Source of the DNA: Alcanivoracaceae bacterium
GTDB lineage: Bacteria; Pseudomonadota; Gammaproteobacteria; Pseudomonadales; Alcanivoracaceae
Direction of reading: 5' to 3'
Assembly (NCBI GenBank): GCA_023146255.1
Contig: JAGLCJ010000016.1
Location: 1 to 64,000, forward strand
Length of the DNA stretch: 64,000 bases
Made by a program: the position numbers and the translations under genes. The notes beneath the pieces are model-generated. The model searched no databases. It saw only the letters and a list, made by a program, of their open reading frames with translations, and had not been told where the DNA came from. Below are positions 34,145 to 43,699 of the stretch, in pieces. Position 1 is the stretch's first letter; each line of letters opens with the position of its first letter.

Positions 34145-34521
34145 AACGTTTTGTCTCCGCCTCACTGCTCTGCCTGTCCCTGATTGGCGTCCCGGCGCTG
34201 GCCGCCGAGAACGTCTCGGTGGAAACCCTTGCCGGCCAGATTGCCAGCGGCAAGGCACCGCTGATCATTGACGTGCGCACCGAGGATGACTTCCTCGCCG
34301 GCCGCATCCCCGGTGCCCGCCTGATCCCGCATACCGAGATGGGCAACTACGTCGACAGCCTGTCGGCCTACAAGGACGAGCCGATCCTGCTCTACTGCCG
34401 TACCGGCAACCGCTCAGGTCAGGCCGCCGCCGTGCTGGAGAAGGCCGGTTTCACCAAGGTTCAGGTGCTGGAGGGCAGCTTCCCGGGCTGGGAAGCGGCC
34501 GGTCACAAGGTCCAGAAGTAA
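34141..34521 (+). CDS. periplasmic rhodanese-like sulfurtransferase
   Basis: 126 aa: signal peptide cleaved after ALA (about residue 21) and a single rhodanese domain. The active-site loop is YCRTGNRSGQ with catalytic Cys; DVRTEDDFLAGRIPGA is the conserved N-terminal motif. Export suggests a sulfur-relay or cyanide/thiosulfate role in the periplasm. Coupled to the 64-aa gene upstream. Confidence 0.9.
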   Translation: MKRFVSASLLCLSLIGVPALAAENVSVETLAGQIASGKAPLIIDVRTEDDFLAGRIPGARLIPHTEMGNYVDSLSAYKDEPILLYCRTGNRSGQAAAVLEKAGFTKVQVLEGSFPGWEAAGHKVQK

Positions 34522-34640
34522 CTCCGTCCGGACCATGCCGTTCACCGGCATGGTCCGACAGCCCCGCTCACAAAGTGGCCTGCCCCGGTTTTCCGTTGCT
34601 ATAATCCGCGCCCCCAGCAACCTCCGGTAAAGGACAGATC

Positions 34641-35171
34641 ATGGATTTTGACAAGGTTCCGGCGGGCAAATCCCTGCCTGACGACATCTACGTAGTCATC
34701 GAGATTCCGGCCAACAGCTCGCCGATCAAGTACGAGATCGACAAAGACAGCCACGCCGTATTCGTCGACCGCTTCATGGCCACGCCGATGTTCTACCCGG
34801 CCAACTACGGCTATATCCCGCAGACCCTGTCCGAAGACGGCGATGCTCTGGACGTACTGGTCGTGACCCCGTATCCGGTGGTGCCGGGCTCTGTAATCCG
34901 CGCCCGTCCGGTCGGCATGCTGAACATGAGCGACGAAGCCGGCAAAGATGCCAAGCTGATCGCCGTACCGCACGACAAGCTGTCGGCGATGTACCACAAG
35001 ATCAAGGAAGTCAGCGACCTGCCGGAACTGCTGATCAAGCAGATCGAGCACTTCTTCGAGAACTACAAGGATCTCGAGCCGGGCAAGTGGGTAAAAGTGG
35101 ATGGCTGGGCTGATGCCGCCGCCGCTCGCGCCGAAATCATCAAAGCTGCCGAAGCCTACAACAAAGGCTGA
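34641..35171 (+). CDS. ppa: inorganic pyrophosphatase (family I)
   Basis: Hydrolyses PPi to two phosphates with Mg2+. 176 aa, same length as E. coli Ppa. Conserved active-site parts: SPIKYEIDKDSHAVFVDR, NYGYIPQTLSEDGDALDVLV (the D-x4-D-x4-D type metal site) and KDAKLIAVPHDKL. AAAGGA precedes the ATG. It is followed by a strong terminator. Confidence 0.96.
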   Translation: MDFDKVPAGKSLPDDIYVVIEIPANSSPIKYEIDKDSHAVFVDRFMATPMFYPANYGYIPQTLSEDGDALDVLVVTPYPVVPGSVIRARPVGMLNMSDEAGKDAKLIAVPHDKLSAMYHKIKEVSDLPELLIKQIEHFFENYKDLEPGKWVKVDGWADAAAARAEIIKAAEAYNKG

Positions 35172-35184
35172 TCGCAACCTTGCG

Positions 35185-35214
35185 AAAAAAGCCCCGCCAT
35201 GGCGGGGCTTTTTT
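35185..35214 (+). terminator. intrinsic terminator of ppa
   Basis: AAAAAAGCCCCGCC/GGCGGGGCTTTTTT stem with a 2-nt centre (35185-35198 with 35201-35214), followed by further T residues. Confidence 0.9.
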
Positions 35215-35257
35215 TTGCCCGGCGTGCTACAAATCAGCGCTGACTGGCGGAGCGTAT

Positions 35258-36457
35258 ATGTCCAACCCCTATCTGCAGGAAAAACGTAACGTTGCCATTC
35301 TGGTTACCAGCCAGACCCTGTATATGGTGGCATCGATCACGGTGATGACATTAAGCGGTGTGGTCGGCCTGCGACTCAGCCCGGACCCGGGAATGGCAAC
35401 GCTGCCTATTGCGATGATGATGCTTGGTGCACTGGTCTCGACACTGCCCGCTTCGCTGTTCATGAAGCGAGTCGGCCGGCAAACCGGTTTTATTACCGGC
35501 GCCGCGCTCGGTGGTGTTGCCGGCGGCACGCTGGCATTTATTGGCATTGCCCAGCAATCCTTTGCCCTGTTCTGCGCCGGCAACCTGTTGATCGGTTTGT
35601 ATCAGGGCTTTGCCATGTACTACCGCTTCGCAGCGGCCGACGTCGCCAGCCCGGCGTTTCGCAGCCGGGCCATTTCCTTTGTCATGGCCGGCGGTGTGGT
35701 GGCGGCATTTCTCGGCCCATGGAATGCCAGCCTGACCAATGACTGGGTTACCTCTGTACCTGATGGCAGCCCGTATCTGATCATTGCCTCGCTGGCGTTG
35801 CTGGCGATTTTCCTGCTGGCATTTTTACGCGTACCGCCGAGCGGCGAACCACAGCCGGGTGACCTGTCTCGCTCGCTGACCGAGATTGCCTTGCAACCAC
35901 AGTTTGTTGTCGCCGTGCTGGCCGCGTCGATTGGTTATGCCGTAATGGCACTGGTGATGACGGCAACACCGTTATCGATGCGCGCTGCCGGGTTTGAACG
36001 CAGCCAGATGGCGATGGTGATGCAGTGGCATGTACTTGGCATGTTTGCACCATCGTTTGTTACCGGCAGTCTGATCGCCCGTTTCGGCGTCAGCCGGATC
36101 ATTCTTACCGGCTGTGCATTGCTCGTTGGCACTGCACTGATTGCCAGTCAGGGCAACAGCCTGATGCATTTCTTTGTCGCGTTGGTGCTACTCGGCATTG
36201 GCTGGAATTTTCTGTTTATCGGCGGCAGCTCCCTGCTTACCGGCACCCACAGCGAAACTGAACGCGGCAAGGTGCAGGGCGTCAACGACCTGCTGATTTT
36301 TGCCATGGTGGCAGTCAGCTCATTGCTGGCCGGAAAATTACTGCATCTGCTCGGCTGGGCCAGCATGAATCTGGCCATGTTACCAATGGTGGCCCTGGTG
36401 GCGGCCGCCACGCTTTGGCTGACCTTCAGACAGCGGCGTCAGGACAACATCGCCTGA
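35258..36457 (+). CDS. MFS transporter
   Basis: 399-aa inner-membrane carrier with about twelve membrane segments in two halves. A loop with RVGRQTGF after segment 2 fits the MFS A-motif. The N-terminus MSNPYLQEKRNVAILVTSQ is preceded by GGAG; the longer frame runs through the ppa terminator and is rejected. Similar proteins are annotated as YnfM-like drug or unknown-substrate exporters. Convergent with the molybdopterin enzyme gene; substrate cannot be told. Confidence 0.85.
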   Translation: MSNPYLQEKRNVAILVTSQTLYMVASITVMTLSGVVGLRLSPDPGMATLPIAMMMLGALVSTLPASLFMKRVGRQTGFITGAALGGVAGGTLAFIGIAQQSFALFCAGNLLIGLYQGFAMYYRFAAADVASPAFRSRAISFVMAGGVVAAFLGPWNASLTNDWVTSVPDGSPYLIIASLALLAIFLLAFLRVPPSGEPQPGDLSRSLTEIALQPQFVVAVLAASIGYAVMALVMTATPLSMRAAGFERSQMAMVMQWHVLGMFAPSFVTGSLIARFGVSRIILTGCALLVGTALIASQGNSLMHFFVALVLLGIGWNFLFIGGSSLLTGTHSETERGKVQGVNDLLIFAMVAVSSLLAGKLLHLLGWASMNLAMLPMVALVAAATLWLTFRQRRQDNIA

Positions 36458-36477
36458 TCGCCACCACCGGAAGCGGC

Positions 36478-38697
36478 TCAACCCGCTGCGCGCACCTGCA
36501 CCGGCTGACCGTTGAGAATCGCCGTGCCGGTCAATGCATCGGTATGATCATTGCGAATCACGTCGTTGATGCTGACGCCAGCATGACGGCTGGCGACGCC
36601 CATGCGTACACCTTCACGGGCATGGCCAAAACCATGTGGAATGCTGATCACACCTGACATAATGCTGTCGGTAATTTCCGCCGGCAGGCAAATGCTGCCT
36701 GCTTCGGTACTGACTTCCACCTCGGCGCCATCTGCAATACCAAGACGCTCAGCATCCTGCGGATGCAACATCACTGTGCAGCGGGTTTTGCCTTTCACCA
36801 GTCGCTGACTGTTGTGCATCCAGGAATTATTGCTGCGCACATGGCGGCGACCAATCAAACGCAACTGATCGTCGGCCTGCGGCGAGACCTGCTCCAGTGC
36901 TTCCAGCTCATGAATGTAAACCTGTGGCACCAGATGGATGCGCTGATCGCGAGTGTAGAGCCGATCCGGCAGCGCCGGCTGCAGCGGGCCAAGATCAATG
37001 CCATGCGGCTCGGCAATCACTTTCTCCAGCGTCAGCCCATCACTGTCCTGTTGCATTGGAATGTTACCGCTGCCCAGCAAGGGCAAGCGTGCCAGCAACG
37101 CACGCAGACTGTTGATCCTGCCACGCCAGTCTCCATATGGACCGAGCCGCAGACCCAGATCAATTATGCCGGTGTCACCCAGACGTGATAGCACCCGATG
37201 CAGTGCCTTGGCCTTGATGCTGGACCAGCGGTCACGACTGTTCAGCCGGGTAATCAGCTCAAGCAGTATCTGCCAGTCATGCAGCGCGCCGGATTCCGGC
37301 TCGAACAGCGCCGGCGAAAACTTGATGGTATTACGCACCGCCACCAGATGAAACACCGGGTCAAACTGGGCATGTTCGAGCTGGCCTGTGGGCGGCAGAA
37401 TAATGTCCGCATGACGGGTGGTTTCGTTGATGTAAAAATCAATCGACACCATGAAGTCGAGACCGGAAAACGCCTGATCCAGACGCTGACCATCCGGGCA
37501 AGACAGCACCGGATTGCCGGCGTGGGTCACCATGGCGCGAATCTGGCCCTTGCCCGGAGTGAGAATTTCGTCGGCCAGTGTTGCCACCGGAAACTCACCG
37601 CCGAATTCCGGCATTTGCCGCACCCGACTGCGAAACCGGGCGAAGCCGCCAGTTTCACCGGTCATGCCAGCAATGCCGACTACGTCAAACGCAGGCTTGG
37701 TAAACATCAGGCCGCCGGCACGATCAAAATTACCGGTAACAATATTCATCGCATACACCAGCCAGGCACTTAAACCACTGTGCCGTGAAGTGGTGGTACC
37801 GACCCGGCTATAGGCCGCAGCGCAATTCGCCGCGGCAAAGTCACGGGCGATCTGCTTGATAGTTTCTCCGGGTATGCCGGTATGCCTCGCCGCTCGCTCA
37901 GCGGTCCACGGCTTGACCAGACCCTGTAGCAACTCAAGACCATCGATCATGTCGACCAGATGCCCCGGCTTCGCCAGTCGCTCGGCGAACAGCACATTGA
38001 GCAACCCCAGCAGCAAGAACACATCCGTACCGGGGCGGATAAAGTGATGGGCATCGGCGACTTCTGCGGTCTCGGTGCGGCGCGGGTCCAGCACAACGAT
38101 CTTGCCACCACGACTGCGAATGGCCTTCAAGCGGTTACGCATGTCCGGGGCCGTCATAATGCTGCCGTTGGAGGCCATCGGGTTGGCGCCGATCACCAGA
38201 AAATATTCGGTGCGATCAATGTCCGGCACAGGGAACAGTGCCTGATGGCCAAACATCTTCAGGCAGGCCAGCTGGTGCGGCAGCTGATCCACGGAGGTCG
38301 CGCTGTAGCGGTTACGACTGCCAAGCGCACGAATAAACGGCAGCAGCATTAACAGGGCGCCGTGGTTATGGGCCGTGGGATTGCCAGCGTACAAACCAAT
38401 CGCCTCACCGCCATGCTCCCGGCGAATCGCTTTCAGGCGCGTGGCGGTTTCATCCAGCGCCTCCTGCCAGCTGATCTCCTGCCAACCATTGGCAGTACGC
38501 CGGACCGGCCGGCGCAGCCGGTCCGGATCCTGATGCAGGTCCTGCAGCGCCACCGCCTTCGGGCAGATATGACCGCGACTGAAGGGATCGCTCTTGTCGC
38601 CACGAATAGCGGTGATGGTGTCGCCGGCAAGCTCAATCTCGATGCCGCACATGGCTTCACAGAGGTTGCAGGTACGGTGGTGAAGACGGGTTTCCAT
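36478..38697 (-). CDS. molybdopterin-dependent oxidoreductase with N-terminal [4Fe-4S] site
   Basis: 739 aa, DMSO-reductase family catalytic subunit. The N-terminal cluster motif CNLCEAMCG...HICPK is intact, followed by molybdopterin domains (GANPMASNGSIM, VLDPRRTETAEVA, ATSVDQLPHQ) and a C-terminal MGD-binding domain (IPHGFGHAREG, SINDVI). No Cys or Sec is seen at the usual active-site position; Ser or Asp of TSVDQ may be the Mo ligand. There is no Tat signal and no adjacent electron-transfer subunit, so it is likely cytoplasmic. Start at 38697 has GGAG. Substrate unknown. Confidence 0.85.
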   Translation of the reverse strand: METRLHHRTCNLCEAMCGIEIELAGDTITAIRGDKSDPFSRGHICPKAVALQDLHQDPDRLRRPVRRTANGWQEISWQEALDETATRLKAIRREHGGEAIGLYAGNPTAHNHGALLMLLPFIRALGSRNRYSATSVDQLPHQLACLKMFGHQALFPVPDIDRTEYFLVIGANPMASNGSIMTAPDMRNRLKAIRSRGGKIVVLDPRRTETAEVADAHHFIRPGTDVFLLLGLLNVLFAERLAKPGHLVDMIDGLELLQGLVKPWTAERAARHTGIPGETIKQIARDFAAANCAAAYSRVGTTTSRHSGLSAWLVYAMNIVTGNFDRAGGLMFTKPAFDVVGIAGMTGETGGFARFRSRVRQMPEFGGEFPVATLADEILTPGKGQIRAMVTHAGNPVLSCPDGQRLDQAFSGLDFMVSIDFYINETTRHADIILPPTGQLEHAQFDPVFHLVAVRNTIKFSPALFEPESGALHDWQILLELITRLNSRDRWSSIKAKALHRVLSRLGDTGIIDLGLRLGPYGDWRGRINSLRALLARLPLLGSGNIPMQQDSDGLTLEKVIAEPHGIDLGPLQPALPDRLYTRDQRIHLVPQVYIHELEALEQVSPQADDQLRLIGRRHVRSNNSWMHNSQRLVKGKTRCTVMLHPQDAERLGIADGAEVEVSTEAGSICLPAEITDSIMSGVISIPHGFGHAREGVRMGVASRHAGVSINDVIRNDHTDALTGTAILNGQPVQVRAAG

Positions 38698-38788
38698 GGC
38701 CAGCTCCGCAAGGGGGATGGCACAGTCTGCCCCTGAGCCGCCGGCCACTCAAGTCAGTCAATAACGACAATTTGATCCTTATCGCCAG

Positions 38789-38817
38789 TTGGTGCCGGCG
38801 GTAAGCCGGGCTAGACT
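38789..38817 (+). promoter_or_regulatory. candidate promoter for the hybrid histidine kinase
   Basis: TTGGTG (38789-38794), 17 bp, TAGACT (38812-38817) in the 158-bp divergent gap, ending 38 bp before the kinase start codon. Confidence 0.35.
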
Positions 38818-38855
38818 GCCGAAGGGACATACTGACTCGAATAACAAGGACGCCT

Positions 38856-41270
38856 GTGCACAAACTTAGCCTGACCCGGACGCTGTCTCATCTGCTGTTG
38901 CTGACCCTGCTGTTGGCGCCGGTCAGTGGCAGCAGCGCCGCATTGGTGTCTGGCGGCGGCAATCAGTTGCTGGAGTCGATGCAATGGCTGCGCGACCCGG
39001 ATCACCAGCTCGGCCCCCGTGAAGCGCTGACTCGGCTGCGGGAACAGGGGAGCTTGAACGAACGCGGCAATCATCCTGCCTTCGGCTTTGATCGCAGCGC
39101 CATCTGGTTTCTTATTCCGCTGCACAATGACACCAATGAGCTGGACTGGATTATCCAGGCCGGCCGGCCGCACATGGACAACCTCGACCTGTTCCTGTTC
39201 GATCAGCAGGATCAGCTGATTGCCAGTTTCCGTCATGGCGACCAGGTGCCCTGGAGTGAGCGCCCTTACCCACATACCAACCTGCTATTCCCGCTGGAAC
39301 TGAAACCGGGGCAGGACTACCGGCTGGTGTTCCGGGCCGCATCGGTCGGTGCCATCGAGCTGCCACTGGTGACGATGACGCCCTACGCGTTCCAGCAGTA
39401 CGACACCGTGTTCCAGAATTTCGTTGGCCTGTACCTGGGTGCCATTGGCGTCATGCTACTGTTCAACCTGTTGCTGTACTTCTCCATCCGCGACAGCAGT
39501 TATCTGATGTACTGCCTCTACCTCGCCGGCCTGCTTGGCTATCTGACCAGCCGTGAAAGTCTGCCGTTCAAGTTACTGTGGCCGGAACAGCCATGGCTGA
39601 ACAATCCGGTGCAGGCGGCCTCGGCGATTCTCGGCACCGGCTTTGTCGCATTGTTTGCCTGCGACTTCATGCGTCTGCGCGAGTCCCGACCACGCATCGG
39701 TCACGCTATCCATTACGCCGGCTGGAGTCTGGTAATCATCGCGCCGCTATCAACACTGGTAGAAACCGGCACCGTGCTGCGCATTGTCACCGCCAGCGCC
39801 GCCTTCCTGGTGCTGCCAATCATTGCCATTACCATTGACCGGATTCGCGCCGGCTATCGGCCGGCTCGCTATTTCCTGCTGTCCTTCAGTCCGTTTGCGG
39901 TAATGGTTGTACTGTTCATGCTGAAGACCTACTCGTTCATTGATAGCAGCTGGCTGATCGATCATGGTTTTGAGATTGGTAGCATGATCGAGGCTTGGCT
40001 GCTGTCATTCGCGCTGGCCTATCGCTTTACCATGCTTCGTGATGAAAACGAACGCATGCAACGCGACGCCACCGTCGAGCTGGAACAAAGGGTGATCGAG
40101 CGCACCCGTGAGTTGCACAATGCCCTGAACGCGCGCAGCCAGTTTCTGGCGGTAATGAGCCATGAAATACGCACCCCGCTGAACGGCATTATCGGCACGG
40201 TCGACATGCTCAAAGATGGTGTCCAGGATCCTGAACAACAACGCCACCTGCACGTTATTGAGCAGTCAGGCAACACCTTGCTGGCACTGATCAACGACAT
40301 CCTTGACTACGCCAGCATCGAATCCGGCAAGGTGCCGATCATTTCCGAACAGTTCAATCTGCCGGCACTAAGCAGTGAGACGGCTGGCCTTTACGCCCAG
40401 AACGCGAAAAGAAAAGGTTTGAACATCAATCTGGATGTGGACCCCAACATCGGCACTCTGTGTCAGGGCGACCCGGTTCGACTGCGGCAGATTCTCGGCA
40501 ATCTGATCAGCAACGCGGTGAAATTTACCGAGCATGGAGAGGTCCGGGTCAGCCTGCGCCGCGACCATGACAATGCAGACTATGCCCTGTTCGAAGTGGC
40601 AGACACTGGTATCGGCATTGCCCCGGATACTCTCAGCCAGCTGTTTGAATTGTTCCAGCAAGCCGACAGCTCGACCCGTCGCCGTTATGGCGGCACCGGG
40701 CTGGGTCTGGCCATCTGCCGTCAGCTGGTGGAGCTGCTCGGCGGCGAGATCGGAGTCCAGAGCACGCCGGGCAAGGGCTCGCGATTCTGGTTCCGACTGC
40801 CGCTACCGCAAACATCGGTTGAACAGCGACAGGCCGAAGCGATCGACAGGGCCGGCGAGAACAGAACTCCGGGGGTAAGGCTGCTGATTGTCGACGACAA
40901 TCACGTTAACCTGCTGGTGGCGCAGGGACTGGCACGAAAGCTTGGCCATCAAGTGGAAGTGGCAGAAAGCGGTCCGGAAGCCATTGCCGTGCTCCTCAAT
41001 GACAGTCGCCCGTATGATCTTATTCTGATGGATTGCGAGATGCCGGACATGGACGGCTTTGAAACTACCGCGGAAATTATTCGCCTGCAGAACGAAGGCA
41101 AGGTGCCACCGATTCCGATTGTTGCACTGACCGCCCATGCCGTGCCGGACAAGATTCGCGCCTGCCATGACGCCGGCATGATCAGCCACATCGCCAAACC
41201 GATTAACAGCGAGAAGCTGGACCGAGAACTGCGCACCATCCTCCATCTTGATCAGCACGACACCGCCTAG
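38856..41270 (+). CDS. 7TMR-DISM hybrid sensor histidine kinase/response regulator
   Basis: 804-aa inner-membrane sensor. Signal peptide (about 1-28), periplasmic 7TMR-DISMED2 domain (about 40-175; AIWFLIPLHND), seven membrane segments (about 185-395), coiled coil, HisKA with MSHEIRTPLNG (His436), HATPase with N box (ILGNLISNAVKFTEHG), DTGIGI and GGTGLGLAI, then a receiver domain with phospho-acceptor Asp726 (LILMDCEMPDMDG). GTG start (38856) with AAGGA. No output domain, so the signal must go to a separate partner. The TAG stop is part of a REP-like repeat. Divergent from the molybdopterin gene. Confidence 0.92.
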   Translation: MHKLSLTRTLSHLLLLTLLLAPVSGSSAALVSGGGNQLLESMQWLRDPDHQLGPREALTRLREQGSLNERGNHPAFGFDRSAIWFLIPLHNDTNELDWIIQAGRPHMDNLDLFLFDQQDQLIASFRHGDQVPWSERPYPHTNLLFPLELKPGQDYRLVFRAASVGAIELPLVTMTPYAFQQYDTVFQNFVGLYLGAIGVMLLFNLLLYFSIRDSSYLMYCLYLAGLLGYLTSRESLPFKLLWPEQPWLNNPVQAASAILGTGFVALFACDFMRLRESRPRIGHAIHYAGWSLVIIAPLSTLVETGTVLRIVTASAAFLVLPIIAITIDRIRAGYRPARYFLLSFSPFAVMVVLFMLKTYSFIDSSWLIDHGFEIGSMIEAWLLSFALAYRFTMLRDENERMQRDATVELEQRVIERTRELHNALNARSQFLAVMSHEIRTPLNGIIGTVDMLKDGVQDPEQQRHLHVIEQSGNTLLALINDILDYASIESGKVPIISEQFNLPALSSETAGLYAQNAKRKGLNINLDVDPNIGTLCQGDPVRLRQILGNLISNAVKFTEHGEVRVSLRRDHDNADYALFEVADTGIGIAPDTLSQLFELFQQADSSTRRRYGGTGLGLAICRQLVELLGGEIGVQSTPGKGSRFWFRLPLPQTSVEQRQAEAIDRAGENRTPGVRLLIVDDNHVNLLVAQGLARKLGHQVEVAESGPEAIAVLLNDSRPYDLILMDCEMPDMDGFETTAEIIRLQNEGKVPPIPIVALTAHAVPDKIRACHDAGMISHIAKPINSEKLDRELRTILHLDQHDTA

Positions 41271-41335
41271 GAGCGACCGAGCGGCCGCGAAATCTTTCTA
41301 TCAGGAAATTTCGCCGCCGATCGACGGCTCCTGCA
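41268..41335. repeat. REP-like palindromic repeat, copy 1
   Basis: Two inverted halves: TAGGAGCGACCGAGCGGCCG at the left and a right half ending CGATCGACGGCTCCTGCA. The first three bases are the stop codon of the histidine kinase gene. Related copies are at 47301 and 52732. Confidence 0.75.
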
Positions 41336-41340
41336 AAAAT

Positions 41341-42729
41341 TCAGCCTCGGGTCAGATCGCGCAGCAAGCGGTCAACAAAACGCTCCAGCCCGGCCAGATT
41401 GGAACAGGGCAGTGCATCACGACAGTAAGGCTGATACAGCGGCATCACCGAATCGCCACTGCCCCAGCGTCCACGCGACTCCGGATTCAACCAGAACACC
41501 TGCCGGCAACGACGGCCGATATGGCCCAGCAGATGCTGCTCAGCGGGCAGCTCATTGTTGCGGGCATCACCGAGAATAATCACGGTGGTGCGCTGATCCA
41601 GATCAGCTTCGCACTGATCGAGAAAATCCCTGAGCATGCTGCCGTAATCCGTGCCGGAACCGGCATAACGATCCATCACCTCATTAATGGCCTGATCCGA
41701 CCGCATGCTATTGAACAGTGATGTCACCTCACCAAACCGTGAGGCAAAGGCAAAGCTGCGCACCGACGGCACCACATCATTCACCGCATAAAGAAACATC
41801 AGCAGAAAACGCGCCGCGGCACTGACCGAACTGGAGACATCACAGATCACCATCAGCTTCGGCTTCTGAATGCGCCGGCGACGCCACACTAGAGACGCCG
41901 GCACACCACCATGCTTCAGTGCCATCACCGTGGTACGGCGACCATCCAGCTGACCACGCCGGGCGCGGCGCTGGCGCCGGCCGTGCTTGCGGGCCAGACG
42001 CCGGGCCATCTTCTCGACCTGCTGCCGGACATCCCGAAACTCTGCCAGCGTGCGCAAATTAGCCTCGCGCAGCATCTGTTCACGCAACTGCCGGCCCTGC
42101 TCGCGGGCCTGAAGTACAAACTGGTCTGCCACATATTCGCGCACCGCTTCGCGCAACTGGTTACGGGCACTGCGCAACTGCGCCGCCAGGCGCTGATCCT
42201 TTCGGCGCTCGCTGTTATCCAGCGCAATGATTTCCTGATCCAGCGCTTCACCGCCAAGCGCCTGAATGATGCGCCGGCCATACAAGCCCTTCTGGGTAAT
42301 CACTCGGATATTGTCGAGGCCGACATTACGCGCGGCCTCCGCCATTTGCCGGCTCAGCTGGGCACTATCGTCCGCCAGCAGCTGCTGTCCCAGCGCCGAG
42401 GAAGCGCCGGCCCCGGCGCCGCCCTGCTGACCTGGCATCATGTCACGCAGGCGATCCAGCAATGACGGCGACGGCTGCTCCGACTGCGCTGCCGAGGCCG
42501 CCGGCGGCATACCATCGAAACGGAAAAAATCATCGAAACATTGGTCGAACGCCAGCTTGTCATGCTCGCTTTTCGCCAGCACCAGCGATAACCCCTGCTT
42601 CAGCGCTTCACGGTTCTGATAGCCGAGCAATGCCGTGACCTGCACTGCATCGAGCGTTTCAGCTGGCGACACTGGCAGTTCGGCGCCGCGCAGCACCTTG
42701 ACGAAGCGGCCGATCACCTGCTCCGACAT
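41341..42729 (-). CDS. VWA-domain CoxE-like protein
   Basis: 462 aa. The C-terminal half is a von Willebrand A domain of the CoxE type: MVICDVSSSVSAAARFLL holds the MIDAS DxSxS, followed by the conserved ILGDARNNE. The N-terminal half is helical and Arg/Gln-rich. CoxE/MoxR-type ATPases with VWA partners act as chaperones that insert cofactors or remodel complexes. Its gene follows the MoxR ATPase by 9 bp. No cox or other client gene is adjacent, so the client is unknown. Confidence 0.88.
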   Translation of the reverse strand: MSEQVIGRFVKVLRGAELPVSPAETLDAVQVTALLGYQNREALKQGLSLVLAKSEHDKLAFDQCFDDFFRFDGMPPAASAAQSEQPSPSLLDRLRDMMPGQQGGAGAGASSALGQQLLADDSAQLSRQMAEAARNVGLDNIRVITQKGLYGRRIIQALGGEALDQEIIALDNSERRKDQRLAAQLRSARNQLREAVREYVADQFVLQAREQGRQLREQMLREANLRTLAEFRDVRQQVEKMARRLARKHGRRQRRARRGQLDGRRTTVMALKHGGVPASLVWRRRRIQKPKLMVICDVSSSVSAAARFLLMFLYAVNDVVPSVRSFAFASRFGEVTSLFNSMRSDQAINEVMDRYAGSGTDYGSMLRDFLDQCEADLDQRTTVIILGDARNNELPAEQHLLGHIGRRCRQVFWLNPESRGRWGSGDSVMPLYQPYCRDALPCSNLAGLERFVDRLLRDLTRG

Positions 42730-42738
42730 CAGCGCATC

Positions 42739-43653
42739 TCACTTGAGCAGGGAAGGCAAATCATCACGCACCTGACGGATATCTTCTTCATGCTTGAGTA
42801 GCAGGTTGAGGGTGCTATCCACCAGTGCTGGCTCAAGACTCTCGACATGCAGTAACAGCAACGCCCGAGCCCAGTCGATGGACTCGGAAATCGCCGGCTG
42901 CTTTTTCAAATCCAGGGTGCGCAACTTCTGGACAAAATCCACCAGTTGCTTGCGCAGTGCCTGCGGCGCTTCCGGCACCCGAGCGGCAATAATCTGCTGC
43001 TCCAGCGAGGCATCCGGATAGGGGATATACAGATGCAGGCAGCGGCGTTTTAACGCATCGGACAGCTCGCGACTGTTGTTACTGGTCAGAAACACCAGCG
43101 GCTCATGGCGCGCCCTGACCGTGCCCAGCTCGGGGATGGAAATCTGGTAATCGGACAACAACTCCAGCAGAAACGCTTCAAACTCCTGGTCAGCCTTGTC
43201 GACCTCATCAATCAGCAGTACCGGCGATTCGTCAGCGCGTAACGCCTGCAACAGCGGCCGCGGCTCGAGAAAGGTTTCCGAATAGAATGCATCGCCGAGA
43301 TCGCCCAGCCGACTCATCGCTTCTTCAAGGCCGCCCGCGCCGTCAAGCTTGCCGGCAAACTGCTCACGCAACAGCTGGGTATAAAGTAACTGCTTGCCAT
43401 ACTTCCATTCGTACAGTGCCCGCGCCTCGTCAAGGCCCTCATAGCACTGCAGACGAATCAGTGGTGCTTCGAGAAAGGCGGCACTGGCCTTGGCCAACTC
43501 GGTTTTGCCGACGCCCGGTGGACCCTCCACCAGCACCGGCTTGCGCAGTTGCGCAGCGAGATAGACCGCCATGGCAATCTGGTCATTGCAGACATAGCCC
43601 TGACGGGCGAAGCTGTCGCGCACTTCAGCGACGGACAGGATACGGGTTTTCAT
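42739..43653 (-). CDS. MoxR-family AAA+ ATPase
   Basis: 304 aa. Walker A GPPGVGKTELAKA (about residue 47), Walker B VLLIDEVDKAD, sensor 1 LTSNNSRELSDALKRRCL with arginine finger. Start at 43653 (MKTRILSVAEVRDSF) has AAGGG; the longer frame crosses the HAD start region and is rejected. With the VWA protein it forms a two-gene MoxR-CoxE chaperone unit. Divergent from the HAD gene with only 46 bp between. Confidence 0.9.
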   Translation of the reverse strand: MKTRILSVAEVRDSFARQGYVCNDQIAMAVYLAAQLRKPVLVEGPPGVGKTELAKASAAFLEAPLIRLQCYEGLDEARALYEWKYGKQLLYTQLLREQFAGKLDGAGGLEEAMSRLGDLGDAFYSETFLEPRPLLQALRADESPVLLIDEVDKADQEFEAFLLELLSDYQISIPELGTVRARHEPLVFLTSNNSRELSDALKRRCLHLYIPYPDASLEQQIIAARVPEAPQALRKQLVDFVQKLRTLDLKKQPAISESIDWARALLLLHVESLEPALVDSTLNLLLKHEEDIRQVRDDLPSLLK

Positions 43654-43699
43654 GCGGAGCCCTTTTCCGGAACAGGCCGTCAGTCTACAGGGAATCGGA

